This document shows positions 34,501 through 41,841 of a DNA stretch of 64,000 nucleotides, piece after piece. The stretch is from assembly GCA_045599005.1 (NCBI GenBank), contig JAZRVF010000010.1:62001-126000 (forward strand), in the 5' to 3' direction. The notes below the pieces were generated by a model that worked only from the letters and a program-made list of their open reading frames with translations, was not told where the DNA came from and did no database searches. Within the stretch, counting starts at the first letter, position 1. The number at the start of each line of letters is the position of its first letter. A program made the position numbers and the translations under genes. This DNA is from Treponema_I sp045599005. GTDB taxonomy: Bacteria > Spirochaetota > Spirochaetia > Treponematales > Treponemataceae.

Positions 34501-35122
34501 TCCGTGCAATTGCGATCAGTTTGGGAGCAACCGCATCTTCTTCCGCAATGTTGTGTTTCTGAAGCTCAATGTAAAAATGGTCAGGTCCGAACAGTGCAGA
34601 ATAATCCTGCACCATTTTCTCAGCTTCCTCAGTTTTTCCGGACAGAAGAAGCTGTGGAAGCTGGCCGGCGATACAGGCCGTACAGCAGATCAGGCCTTCG
34701 TGATACTGCTGGAGAAGTTCCCAGTCAATCCTGGGTTTGTAATACATTCCCTCCGTGTAGGACTTTGATGTAAGCCAGCTCAGGTTTCTGTATCCGGTCT
34801 GATTCTTTGCAATGAGAATAAGATGGTAATATTTGTTTCCTTCCTCGGTGCCTTTGCGCTCAGTCCTGCTTCCGCCGGCCACATAGAATTCGCAGCCTAC
34901 AAGGGGATTGATTCCCGCTGCGTGACACTGCTGCTCAAAACGGAGTGAACCGAACATGTTTCCGTGATCCGTAAGTGCCAGCGCAGACATGCCAAGTTCT
35001 TTCGCACGCGCAATCAGTTTGCCGATTTTTCCGGCACCGTCCAGAAGTGAATAATCAGAATGCACGTGAAGGTGCACAAAATCATCTTTTACAATCTCTT
35101 CTTCAGTTTTCTCATCAGCCAT
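31556..35122 (-). CDS. dnaE: DNA polymerase III alpha subunit
   Basis: 1188 residues. The N-terminal PHP domain starts at VHLHVHSDYSLLDGAGKIG. The polymerase active site shows PDFDVDMCERGRQDV (two catalytic Asp) and KMDYLGLKTLTL (third Asp). The tandem helix-hairpin-helix and beta-clamp regions follow, and an OB fold near residues 1000-1090 (VAVGMIQEMRSLTTKKGSIMAF). This is the replicative polymerase. The ATG is six bases beyond a -10 box and has no Shine-Dalgarno, so a leaderless mRNA is predicted even for this essential gene. Confidence 0.97.
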   Translation of the reverse strand: MADEKTEEEIVKDDFVHLHVHSDYSLLDGAGKIGKLIARAKELGMSALALTDHGNMFGSLRFEQQCHAAGINPLVGCEFYVAGGSRTERKGTEEGNKYYHLILIAKNQTGYRNLSWLTSKSYTEGMYYKPRIDWELLQQYHEGLICCTACIAGQLPQLLLSGKTEEAEKMVQDYSALFGPDHFYIELQKHNIAEEDAVAPKLIAIARKFNVPMVVTNDIHYIMPDDAEAQDVLVCIGRQKKLAEEHGRMPGDPCYYMKTGAEMAALFPDMPELISNTRKIADMCDLTIHQYKTQELKDCLPVYQLPEGFENQDDYVRYLVEEGLKKRYGVITDEIRQRAEYELGIIFSMGFSGYFLIVWNFINWSKTHDIPIGPGRGSGAGSLVAYAMTITDIDPFRYKLIFERFLNPERVSMPDFDVDMCERGRQDVIQYTRDHYGDPQVGHIVTFGTLKAKAVLADVGRVLGIPLSEVNALKKCIPEGMKVHLKDAFTPPDENHTDWGQLIPYKDDERYKKLFELCFKLEDCNRNTSLHASGIVIGRSELPNWAPVYKDGKTGKVAVQYTMDIIEPCGLVKMDYLGLKTLTLIKHCERIIRKRPEYADFKAENVSETDEKTFDLFCRGDTVAVFQFESPGMQKILRDAQPRKLEELVALNALYRPGPMDYIPQYIEGKKNPATIHYPDPSLEDILKETYGVMVYQEQVMQVAQKIAGFSLGGADMLRRAMGKKKKEVLDSKKVDFIEGAVKNGHTAEHAAEIFEIMVPFAGYGFNKSHAAAYSVVAYRTAYLKANFKAEFMAANLINEIKATDKLKQYISEARAMGIAVDPPDINRSDILFDVVDGRIVYGLQGVAGVGEGPAEEIVTKRQKDGPYKDFMDFLDRVDLHCVNKKTLEALIKTGAFDCLEPNRAMLLMNMERAVAYSDKIKESSQFGQISLFEDAGVKEFSDFVFESAPEWSSLEKLAIEKEMIGFYISGHPLDEYRTIIEKCATVTSANIARVAAQDKQDEENWKKAHGSENSFRRGDRRQRKKQVAVGMIQEMRSLTTKKGSIMAFGKLSDFDGSIDLTFFPAVWEKLKDSIQNDSVLALSGSVDGTRDTPSFLVDEILDVHALQERAVQEVHIKLNGSRCTEMELANFRDFLFGYSGNCSVYFHIETPQKQYTVKGGVQYKLPATDDFLAVLKEQPAVSELWTA

Positions 35123-35128
35123 GATTTT

Positions 35129-35157
35129 ATTCTACCCTGAGGATAATTTTTTAACAA
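35129..35157 (-). promoter_or_regulatory. dnaE promoter, leaderless arrangement
   Basis: Minus strand TTGTTA (35157-35152), 17 bp, TAGAAT (35134-35129), six bases, then the dnaE ATG at 35122. Confidence 0.65.
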
Positions 35158-35198
35158 CACGCCATTTTCCTGATTTCAGAAACTTTCATTCAGAACCT

Positions 35199-35227
35199 TG
35201 AAAAAGGATCTCTGCCGGGCTATATTC
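35199..35227 (+). promoter_or_regulatory. Promoter of the outer-membrane-like protein gene
   Basis: TTGAAA (35199-35204), 17 bp, TATATT (35222-35227). The start codon is 92 bases downstream with AGGAG before it, so this gene has a long leader, unlike its leaderless neighbours. Confidence 0.65.
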
Positions 35228-35319
35228 TTTCCATAATAAAAACTGTAAAAACAAACACACATCGCAAAAGCGATGAATCATCTGCATCAGCAGGATGCAC
35301 TCAGAACAGGAGATTTTTC

Positions 35320-35970
35320 ATGAAGAAGACAATCTGGATCGTTGCAGCACTTACAGTTCTCTGTATTTCACCACTTGCCGCCGCAAAAAGTTTCAAATCA
35401 ATCGGTGCATCATTTTCTCTGCCTCAGAACATTTACAGCCTTACAAAAGATTATTCATTTATGGGTTCCTCTGGATCTATCACAAACAGAAGCACGGCTT
35501 CCTATGTCGGGTTCGGTGTTGATTTTCTTTCCATGGGAACAAAAAACACAGGTCTGCGCGTCATGGCAGATTTCATGGTTCCCTCATCATTGAAAACAGT
35601 CACAACAACAACTATCAATGGAAACACAACGAAGAAAACCACTACGACAGATCTGTCCAACCAGCAGATCACCGCCATGCAGGGACTTGCAGGTCTGTGC
35701 TTCAACATCCAGAACACAGCAGACACAACACTTTCCATCACTGCAGGACTCCATGTCATGTATCACAGCAGCACACGCAACAACGAGACATTTTCCCAGA
35801 CAAGAATCGGTGCCGGTGCGAATATTGATTACCGCTATTATCTGAGTTCCGTATATATCGGCGTAGGTTGTGATGCTGTACTTGATTTCATCCTCCTCCA
35901 CAGTGATGACACAGATTCAAACATGTACACAACACTCACACCACGACTCTGCATCGGTGCAAAACTGTAA
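35320..35970 (+). CDS. Predicted outer-membrane beta-barrel protein
   Basis: 216 residues. A signal peptide (MKKTIWIVAALTVLCISPLAAA) leads into alternating amphipathic strands with Gly and aromatic residues (YVGFGVDFLSMG, LRVMADFMV, AGLCFNI, LSITAGLHVMYHS, IGAGANIDYRYYLS, VYIGVGCDAVLDF, LTPRLCIGAKL), ending in a short strand typical of barrel C termini. A Thr-rich loop lies around residues 92-112. It looks like a small barrel of about eight strands of the OmpA/Opa size class. I cannot name a family. It has its own promoter and stands between dnaE and the lpt genes. Confidence 0.7.
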   Translation: MKKTIWIVAALTVLCISPLAAAKSFKSIGASFSLPQNIYSLTKDYSFMGSSGSITNRSTASYVGFGVDFLSMGTKNTGLRVMADFMVPSSLKTVTTTTINGNTTKKTTTTDLSNQQITAMQGLAGLCFNIQNTADTTLSITAGLHVMYHSSTRNNETFSQTRIGAGANIDYRYYLSSVYIGVGCDAVLDFILLHSDDTDSNMYTTLTPRLCIGAKL

Positions 35971-35999
35971 TAAACATTGATGACAGATTTTTTCTGCCC

Positions 36000-36028
36000 T
36001 TGACTAAAATACGGCTTGTGTTGACAAT
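36000..36028 (+). promoter_or_regulatory. lptC operon promoter, leaderless arrangement
   Basis: TTGACT (36000-36005), 17 bp, GACAAT (36023-36028), six bases, ATG at 36035. The -10 is weak, but the geometry repeats that at sfsA, dnaE and the radical SAM gene, and no Shine-Dalgarno is present. Confidence 0.5.
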
Positions 36029-36034
36029 CTTGCT

Positions 36035-36658
36035 ATGAGAAAACAGCGCAGCCGTATTTTTTTTGCATTTTTCACCCCGGTTCTTGCCGTATTTTCTGTT
36101 TTTTCCTGTTCCATAAACTACAATACTGCAATCGCTTCGGACACAAGTGAGACACCGGAATTCGTTTTCTACAAAACTGAGCTGACCAGAGTGGAGAAAG
36201 GGGATGTTTCCGTAAGGATGAGTGCAGACACACTGGAACAGTACAGTGAGGAAAATGCTTTTTACGGCACAAATCTGACTTTTTCAGTATTCAACAGTGA
36301 CAGAGAAAAATCAGCGGCCGGCTCCTGCGACCTTTTTCTTGTGAATTCAGACACAGAGAAATATTATCTGCTGAACAATGCCGTGATCACCAGTTACGGG
36401 CAAGACATGCAGATCCGCTCTGACAGCATCATGTGGGACGGCAAGACAGAACAGCTGATAACCTCTGACAATCTTCCGGTACGCATTGCAAGCGGTGGTT
36501 TCTCCAATCCCAAAGGCGGAACAGCCTCACCGGAAAATGCAAGCCAGACACTAGTGGACATTACGGGAAACACTTTTTCTGTTGACGGAACTTCCAGTTC
36601 CTTTGTTTTCGCAGGAAGTGTCTCCGGAACGATTCTGACTCAGGACGACAAACAATGA
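36035..36658 (+). CDS. lptC: LptC-like export protein, probable lipoprotein
   Basis: 207 residues. The N terminus has a hydrophobic stretch ending in VFSVFSC, an acceptable spirochaetal lipobox, so the protein is probably lipid-anchored. The rest is a beta-rich LptC/OstA-like fold (VSVRMSADTLEQYSEENAFYG, YLLNNAVITSYGQDMQIRSD, LVDITGNTFSVDG). LptC links the inner-membrane ABC transporter to the periplasmic bridge. Assignment rests on fold character and on the position before lptA and lptB; sequence identity to proteobacterial LptC is low. Overlaps lptA by four bases (ATGA). Confidence 0.75.
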   Translation: MRKQRSRIFFAFFTPVLAVFSVFSCSINYNTAIASDTSETPEFVFYKTELTRVEKGDVSVRMSADTLEQYSEENAFYGTNLTFSVFNSDREKSAAGSCDLFLVNSDTEKYYLLNNAVITSYGQDMQIRSDSIMWDGKTEQLITSDNLPVRIASGGFSNPKGGTASPENASQTLVDITGNTFSVDGTSSSFVFAGSVSGTILTQDDKQ

Positions 36659-37311
36659 GACGATTTTCAGAAAAATCATTCGGCAGCCTTTCATCTCTTT
36701 TTTTCCTGATTGCCATGCTTTTCTCACCGGTTTTTCAGGCCGGTCTTCAGGCAGAGACAATTTCATTCAAAGCAAACACAATGACCGGTTCTGCCGGAAA
36801 TTCAAACAAAACAACTGTTCTTTCAGGCAATGCATGGATCAAGACACAGGATATGGAAATCTATGCGGATACAATCAGGCTTTCAGGAACAAACTACGAC
36901 ACGGTTTTGGCAACCGGTTCAGTTCATGGCAGCAACACAAAATCGGGCTTTGCCTTTTCATGCAGGGAGCTGAAATACAACCGCAGCACCCAGATTGCAG
37001 AGCTTTCCGGCAATGTAGTTCTTGACGACAGCGCAAATGATGTCCATGCGACCGCATCAATGATTGAATACAACCAGAACACAGAAACCGCTGTGATGCA
37101 GCTGGACGTGAACATTACCCAGAAAGACTCAGAATGTACCGCAGCCCTTGCCGTTTACAGAAAGGAATCACAGATGCTCGAACTGAACGGAAATCCTCAG
37201 GTTGTGAGGGGCAGTGATGTTTTCAACGCCCAGGAAATCACTCTGAACATCGACACACAGGAACTGACTTTGGACGGAAAAGTCCGCGGTACTGTAAAGG
37301 ATGGAAACTGA
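36655..37311 (+). CDS. lptA: LptA/OstA periplasmic bridge protein
   Basis: 218 residues, signal peptide through QAGLQAE. It carries the OstA beta-jellyroll with repeating strands and turns (KTTVLSGNAWIKTQDMEIYA, YDTVLATGSVHG, AELSGNVVLDDSANDVHATA, LELNGNPQVVRGSDVFNAQE). LptA forms a filament that carries lipid across the periplasm. It overlaps lptC and is two bases from lptB, so the trio forms one translational unit. Confidence 0.88.
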   Translation: MRRFSEKSFGSLSSLFFLIAMLFSPVFQAGLQAETISFKANTMTGSAGNSNKTTVLSGNAWIKTQDMEIYADTIRLSGTNYDTVLATGSVHGSNTKSGFAFSCRELKYNRSTQIAELSGNVVLDDSANDVHATASMIEYNQNTETAVMQLDVNITQKDSECTAALAVYRKESQMLELNGNPQVVRGSDVFNAQEITLNIDTQELTLDGKVRGTVKDGN

Positions 37312-37313
37312 TT

Positions 37314-38618
37314 ATGGAAAGTTTTGCCGCACGTCTTTCCGCAGATCTGGAAGAATTACAGAACAGAAACAGACAGAATCCGGAGATTTCCGTTCAGGAC
37401 ACCGGACTTCCAGCAATGGAAGCCACTGTTTTTGCGGAAGAAGCAGAAAAACTGCCGAAACAGGAGAAGCTTTCCGGTCCAACTGATGAAATTCCGCAGA
37501 GTCAGAATCCTCATGCGGAAGCGGAGAAAGAACAGACGGAAGAGAAACCGGTGCCGAAAAAAGTCACCAAACCGGTAAGACCGAAAGTCATGAGCAGCCG
37601 GGGAATCGGCGGAAAAATCCAGAAGTCCGATGGAGAAAGCAGAATTTCTCCTGCTGAACGGACACCGAAAGTCACAAAAAAAACTGAAACTGGAAAACCT
37701 GTCCGTAAGATGTCCTCAGACAATGTGCAGCCTGTTCGCGTCAGGTCAAACAGACCGCAGAAAGTGCATCAGGAATCAGTGAATGTGCAGCCGCGGGAAC
37801 AGATTCCCGAAAGGAAGCCTTTGCAGAGAACTGTTAATCCGCAGTCTGTCCGCAAAGTTTCTGAGCGTTTCCGGTCTGCAGGAAAACTGGGAGAGGATTC
37901 TCTCCGCATTTCATCGCTGTATAAGTCTTTCGGCAGCAAAACCGTTGTGCGCGGTGTAGATTTCTCCATGCACACAGGCGAGGTTGTCGGGCTTCTCGGA
38001 CCGAACGGTGCCGGAAAGACCACAACTTTCTACATGATTGTCGGGTTTTACCGTCCTACATCCGGTGACGTGTTCCTGAATGAGAAACGGGTCACACGTA
38101 TGCCTATGTACCGTCGGGCAAGAGAAGGCATCTCCTACCTGCCCCAGGAACCTTCAGTTTTCAAGAAACTTACCGTTGAGCAGAACATCTGGGCCATCCT
38201 TGAGACCCGCCGCGACCTTACAAAAGCGCAGAAACTGAGCAAACTTGACCAGCTGATCGACGAATTTTCAATCGGACACATACGCAAACAGCTTGCATAT
38301 TCACTTTCCGGTGGTGAACGTCGCCGCACAGAGATTGCACGGAGTCTGGCCATTGAGCCGAAATTCCTGCTTCTGGACGAACCTTTCGCCGGAATTGATC
38401 CCATAGCGGTTGCCGACATCAAATCCATCGTGCGCCTTCTCGCAAACAGAGGCATCGGAGTCCTCATCACAGACCACAACGTCCGCGACACACTGGAAAT
38501 CACGGACAGAGCAATTATCATCAGCAGCGGACAGATTGCCGCCAGTGGAAACAAGGAAGAGATCCTTCAGAACGAAACAGCGCGAAAAATCTATCTTGGT
38601 GAAGAATTCCGGATGTAA
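37314..38618 (+). CDS. lptB: LptB ABC-transporter ATPase with a long N-terminal extension
   Basis: 434 residues, whereas LptB is normally about 240. The ATPase starts near residue 196 (LRISSLYKSF) and is complete: Walker A GPNGAGKTT, Q-loop LPQEPSVF, signature LSGGERRR, Walker B LLLDEPFAGID, switch TDHNVRDT. The first 195 residues are hydrophilic, rich in Glu, Lys, Pro, Arg and Gln, and look disordered, shifting from acidic (about 1-75) to basic (75-195) with recurrent Val-Arg/Lys pairs. No signal peptide. The extension might tether the ATPase to membrane partners or nucleic acid. In-frame continuity and the lptA spacing argue that it is translated. Confidence 0.9.
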   Translation: MESFAARLSADLEELQNRNRQNPEISVQDTGLPAMEATVFAEEAEKLPKQEKLSGPTDEIPQSQNPHAEAEKEQTEEKPVPKKVTKPVRPKVMSSRGIGGKIQKSDGESRISPAERTPKVTKKTETGKPVRKMSSDNVQPVRVRSNRPQKVHQESVNVQPREQIPERKPLQRTVNPQSVRKVSERFRSAGKLGEDSLRISSLYKSFGSKTVVRGVDFSMHTGEVVGLLGPNGAGKTTTFYMIVGFYRPTSGDVFLNEKRVTRMPMYRRAREGISYLPQEPSVFKKLTVEQNIWAILETRRDLTKAQKLSKLDQLIDEFSIGHIRKQLAYSLSGGERRRTEIARSLAIEPKFLLLDEPFAGIDPIAVADIKSIVRLLANRGIGVLITDHNVRDTLEITDRAIIISSGQIAASGNKEEILQNETARKIYLGEEFRM

Positions 38619-38636
38619 TCCCGAAGGAAGGAAAGA

Positions 38637-39053
38637 ATGAACAGAACAATGCTTCACGAATCAATAATCCAGAATGCACGTCTTGTTTTTTCCCGAAGCG
38701 GAGGAAAGGGCGGCCAGAATGTGAACAAAGTGAATTCAAAAGTCCAGGTTTTCATTTATCCGGATAAACTTTCAGGGCTTTCAGATGTGGAACTGGAACT
38801 GATCAGAAAAAAACTGTCCGCAAACATAAACAGTCAGGGCGAGATTTTCGCAGTTTCCCAGGAGGAACGCACCCAGGAACGGAACCGCGCCATTGCCCTG
38901 GAACGTCTTGAGAACAGAATCGCAGCGGCCGCAAAACAGAATCCGGCCCGGCACAGGACAAAACCCACAAAGGCGTCACAGGAAAAACGTCTTGCATCAA
39001 AAAAGCTCCACAGCCTGCTAAAATCCCAGCGTTCTCTCAGGTCTTTTTTTTAA
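38637..39053 (+). CDS. arfB: ArfB-type peptidyl-tRNA hydrolase (ribosome rescue)
   Basis: 138 residues. The GGQ loop is present in SRSGGKGGQNVNKVNSKV, and the tail is strongly basic (RHRTKPTKASQEKRLASKK), as in ArfB/YaeJ, whose tail enters the empty mRNA channel of stalled ribosomes. It frees ribosomes lacking a stop codon. GGAAGGA precedes the ATG, 18 bases after lptB, so it probably rides on the lpt transcript. Confidence 0.92.
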   Translation: MNRTMLHESIIQNARLVFSRSGGKGGQNVNKVNSKVQVFIYPDKLSGLSDVELELIRKKLSANINSQGEIFAVSQEERTQERNRAIALERLENRIAAAAKQNPARHRTKPTKASQEKRLASKKLHSLLKSQRSLRSFF

Positions 39054-39112
39054 TGAGGCACAAAACCTGATTTTGATTCAAACTGATGTTGAGTTGATTC
39101 CATGATTTGTGA

Positions 39113-39131
39113 TACAATTCTATTTATAGAA
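39113..39131 (+). promoter_or_regulatory. -10 box with palindrome at the transcription start of the aldolase-like gene
   Basis: TACAAT (39113-39118) ends where the palindrome TTCTAT-TT-ATAGAA (39118-39131) begins. A TTGAGT 18 bp upstream could be the -35. The palindrome would cover the start point, as expected for a repressor site. Confidence 0.4.
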
Positions 39132-39160
39132 ACACAAAACTTTTCTGAGAGGATCAATAT

Positions 39161-40135
39161 ATGAAAGAAATATCAAAACTTCTTGACTTCCGGTCATCAA
39201 TCCGGGTTCTGGACGCGACAATCCGTGACGGTGGTCTGGTAAATAACTTCATGTTCACTGACGAATTCGTAAAACAGCTTTATGAGGCAAACATCCGCGC
39301 CGGTGTTGACTACATGGAATTCGGATACAAAGCTGATCCGGATATCTTCAAGGAATCTGATTTCGGAAAATGGAAGTTCTCAAAAGACGAAGACATCCGT
39401 GCTATCGTGGGCGACAATGACAGCCCGCTCAAGATCTCAGTCATGGCTGACGTTGGACGCACAAACTACAGACGCGACATTCTGCCTAAAAGCGAAAGCC
39501 CCATCGACATGATCCGCGTTGCCTGCTACCTCCATCAGATTCCCGGTGCCGTCGAGATGATTGAGGACGCACATGCAAAGGGATACGAGACAACCTGTAA
39601 CATCATGGCAATCTCAACCAGCGGTGAGAACGACTGGCGCGCCGCTCTGGAACTGGTATGCAAATCAAGTGTCGACGTCATCTACATTGTTGACAGCTAC
39701 GGCTCCCTTTATCCTGAGCAGATCCAGCGCATCTGCTCACTTTACAAGGAATACGCAGACAAATACCACAAAGAGATCGGTATGCATGCACACAACAACC
39801 AGCAGCTTGCATTCGCAAACACAATCGAAGCCTGCGGTGACGGAGTGAACTTTCTTGACGCGACTTACGGATGTCTGGGACGCGGAGCCGGAAACTGCGC
39901 AATGGAACTTCTTATCGGCTTCCTCAAGAATCCGAAATACAACATTTATCCGGTGCTTCAGTTCCTGGAAAAGCAGATCGCCCCGCTCAAGAAGGAAGGC
40001 TTGGTGTGGGGATATGACATTCCTTACCTTCTGACAGGTCTCCTGAACCAGCATCCCCGTGACGCAATTGCATTCAGCAACGCAAAACGCACGGATTATG
40101 TTGAATTCTACAACGATCTGACAGGTCGCGACTGA
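39161..40135 (+). CDS. DRE-TIM (HMGL-like) aldolase family protein
   Basis: 324 residues. The barrel signature is VLDATIRDGGLVNNF (Arg-Asp for metal and substrate), IGMHAHNN gives the His-x-His metal ligands, and YGCLGRGAGN matches the G-x-GRGAGN loop of 4-hydroxy-2-oxovalerate aldolases. It lacks the C-terminal regulatory or DmpG communication domain. It should cleave or form a carbon-carbon bond next to a 2-oxo acid or acyl-CoA, but the substrate is unknown; HMG-CoA lyase, homocitrate synthase and DmpG are the relatives. GAGAGGA precedes the ATG. It appears monocistronic. Confidence 0.8.
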   Translation: MKEISKLLDFRSSIRVLDATIRDGGLVNNFMFTDEFVKQLYEANIRAGVDYMEFGYKADPDIFKESDFGKWKFSKDEDIRAIVGDNDSPLKISVMADVGRTNYRRDILPKSESPIDMIRVACYLHQIPGAVEMIEDAHAKGYETTCNIMAISTSGENDWRAALELVCKSSVDVIYIVDSYGSLYPEQIQRICSLYKEYADKYHKEIGMHAHNNQQLAFANTIEACGDGVNFLDATYGCLGRGAGNCAMELLIGFLKNPKYNIYPVLQFLEKQIAPLKKEGLVWGYDIPYLLTGLLNQHPRDAIAFSNAKRTDYVEFYNDLTGRD

Positions 40136-40165
40136 TTTGTCCATTTTTCTCCGGTTTTCAATTGT

Positions 40166-40195
40166 TTGACATTGCTAATATTATTGTGTTAAACT
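40166..40195 (+). promoter_or_regulatory. rny promoter
   Basis: A perfect TTGACA (40166-40171), 18 bp, TAAACT (40190-40195); GGAGG precedes the ATG at 40229. Confidence 0.6.
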
Positions 40196-40228
40196 TGTGA
40201 TGACTAAATCTAGCATGGAGGGATTACT

Positions 40229-41758
40229 ATGCAATTGTTGTGGTACATTCTCCTTCCTGTTGCTGGACTTGTTCTTGGATGGACTATTCGCTGGCTTTAC
40301 GCCAGATTTCAATTATCTGCATCAGAGCAAAGAGCTGAGCGTGTAATACAGGACGCTATAAAAGAAGCTGAGGCACAGAAGAAAGAAATACTCTTAGAAG
40401 CGAAAGATGAACTTATCCGTGAACGGAATCAGCAGGAACGGGAAAACAGGGAGCGCCGCGGGGAACTGCAGCGCATGGAACGCCGTCTGAGTCTTAAGGA
40501 AGAGACTCTGGATAAGCGCGCTGCTGCATTTGACAAGCAGGAGCAGGAATTTGTTGCAAGAGAAAAGAAAGTTTCAAGCAAAGAGACTGAACTTGCAACC
40601 GTTGAGGAAAAATACCGTCAGGAACTGGAACGGATTTCCGGTCTCAGTTCTGAGGAAGCTAAAAAACTGATCATCAGCAGTCTGGAAAATGATGCCAGAC
40701 ATGATGCCCAGGCTTTGATCAACAAGATTGAGCAGGAATCACAGCTGACAGCAGAGAAAAAAGCCCGGGACATTCTTGTTTCAACGATTCAGCGCATTGC
40801 CACTGAGACAACAAGTGACATCACTGTGGCTACGGTTGCACTGCCCAGTGACGAAATGAAAGGCCGCATCATCGGCCGTGAGGGTCGCAACATCCGTACT
40901 ATTGAGACTCTTACCGGTGTTGACATCATCATTGATGATACTCCGGAAGCAGTTGTTATCTCATGTTTTGATCCTGTACGCAAGGAAATCGCAAAGGTTG
41001 CTCTTGAACGCCTTATTTCTGACGGACGTATCCATCCGGCACGCATTGAGGAAGTTGTTCAGAAAGTCACCCGCGAGATTCAGAACAAGATTTATGAAGA
41101 AGGTGAGAAAGCCCTCTTTGATGTCGGAATCAACAACATTCCTCAGGACGGAGTCCGTGCTCTTGGACGGCTCTACTTCCGCACAAGTTACGGACAGAAC
41201 GTGCTCAGTCATTCAAAAGAAGTTGCAGTCATTGCAGGAATGCTTGCCGCAGAGATCGGTGCAAACCGTGACCTGGCAAAGCGTGCCGCAATTTTCCATG
41301 ACATCGGTAAAGGTGCTGAGAACGATTCTGACCAGAACCATGCAGAGGTCGGTATGGAGATGTGCCGCAAGATGGGAGAAGACGCACGCGTTCAGAACGC
41401 TGTCGGTGCCCATCATAACGACATTGAGGCAACAAGCGTGGAGGCCATTATCGTGCAGATTGCAGATGCAATTTCCGCAGCCCGCCCCGGTGCACGCCGC
41501 GAGACAATGGACAACTACGTTAAACGCCTTGAGAATCTGGAAGCAATTGCAGAAGGATTCAACGGTGTTGAGAAAGCCTATGCAATCCAGGCCGGTCGTG
41601 AGCTTCGTGTTCTTGTGAACAACGAAAAGATTCCTGACAGCGATGTTAAAGATCTGGCACGCAACATTGCAAAACAGATTGAGACAGACCTGCGCTATCC
41701 CGGACGCATCAAGATCACGATGATCCGCGAGACACGCATTGTTGAGTACGCCCGCTGA
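40229..41758 (+). CDS. rny: Ribonuclease Y
   Basis: 509 residues. An N-terminal membrane anchor (LLWYILLPVAGLVLGWTI) precedes a long coiled coil (about 25-165, with repeated Glu/Arg/Lys heptads), a KH domain (MKGRIIGREGRNIRTIETLTG) and an HD domain (HSKEVAVIAG, AAIFHDIGKG, HHNDIEA). RNase Y begins mRNA decay on the inner membrane. GGAGG stands seven bases before the ATG. A strong terminator follows. Confidence 0.97.
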   Translation: MQLLWYILLPVAGLVLGWTIRWLYARFQLSASEQRAERVIQDAIKEAEAQKKEILLEAKDELIRERNQQERENRERRGELQRMERRLSLKEETLDKRAAAFDKQEQEFVAREKKVSSKETELATVEEKYRQELERISGLSSEEAKKLIISSLENDARHDAQALINKIEQESQLTAEKKARDILVSTIQRIATETTSDITVATVALPSDEMKGRIIGREGRNIRTIETLTGVDIIIDDTPEAVVISCFDPVRKEIAKVALERLISDGRIHPARIEEVVQKVTREIQNKIYEEGEKALFDVGINNIPQDGVRALGRLYFRTSYGQNVLSHSKEVAVIAGMLAAEIGANRDLAKRAAIFHDIGKGAENDSDQNHAEVGMEMCRKMGEDARVQNAVGAHHNDIEATSVEAIIVQIADAISAARPGARRETMDNYVKRLENLEAIAEGFNGVEKAYAIQAGRELRVLVNNEKIPDSDVKDLARNIAKQIETDLRYPGRIKITMIRETRIVEYAR

Positions 41759-41780
41759 CAGACCTGTACAGCAGATTACA

Positions 41781-41814
41781 GACCACTTGAGTTTTCTCAG
41801 GTGGTCTTTTTTTT
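41781..41814 (+). terminator. rny terminator
   Basis: GACCACTTGAG and CTCAGGTGGTC pair over 11 bp with one G-U, loop TTTT, followed by nine T. Confidence 0.92.
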
Positions 41815-41841
41815 ATATTGCAGTTTCAATAAAATATGACC

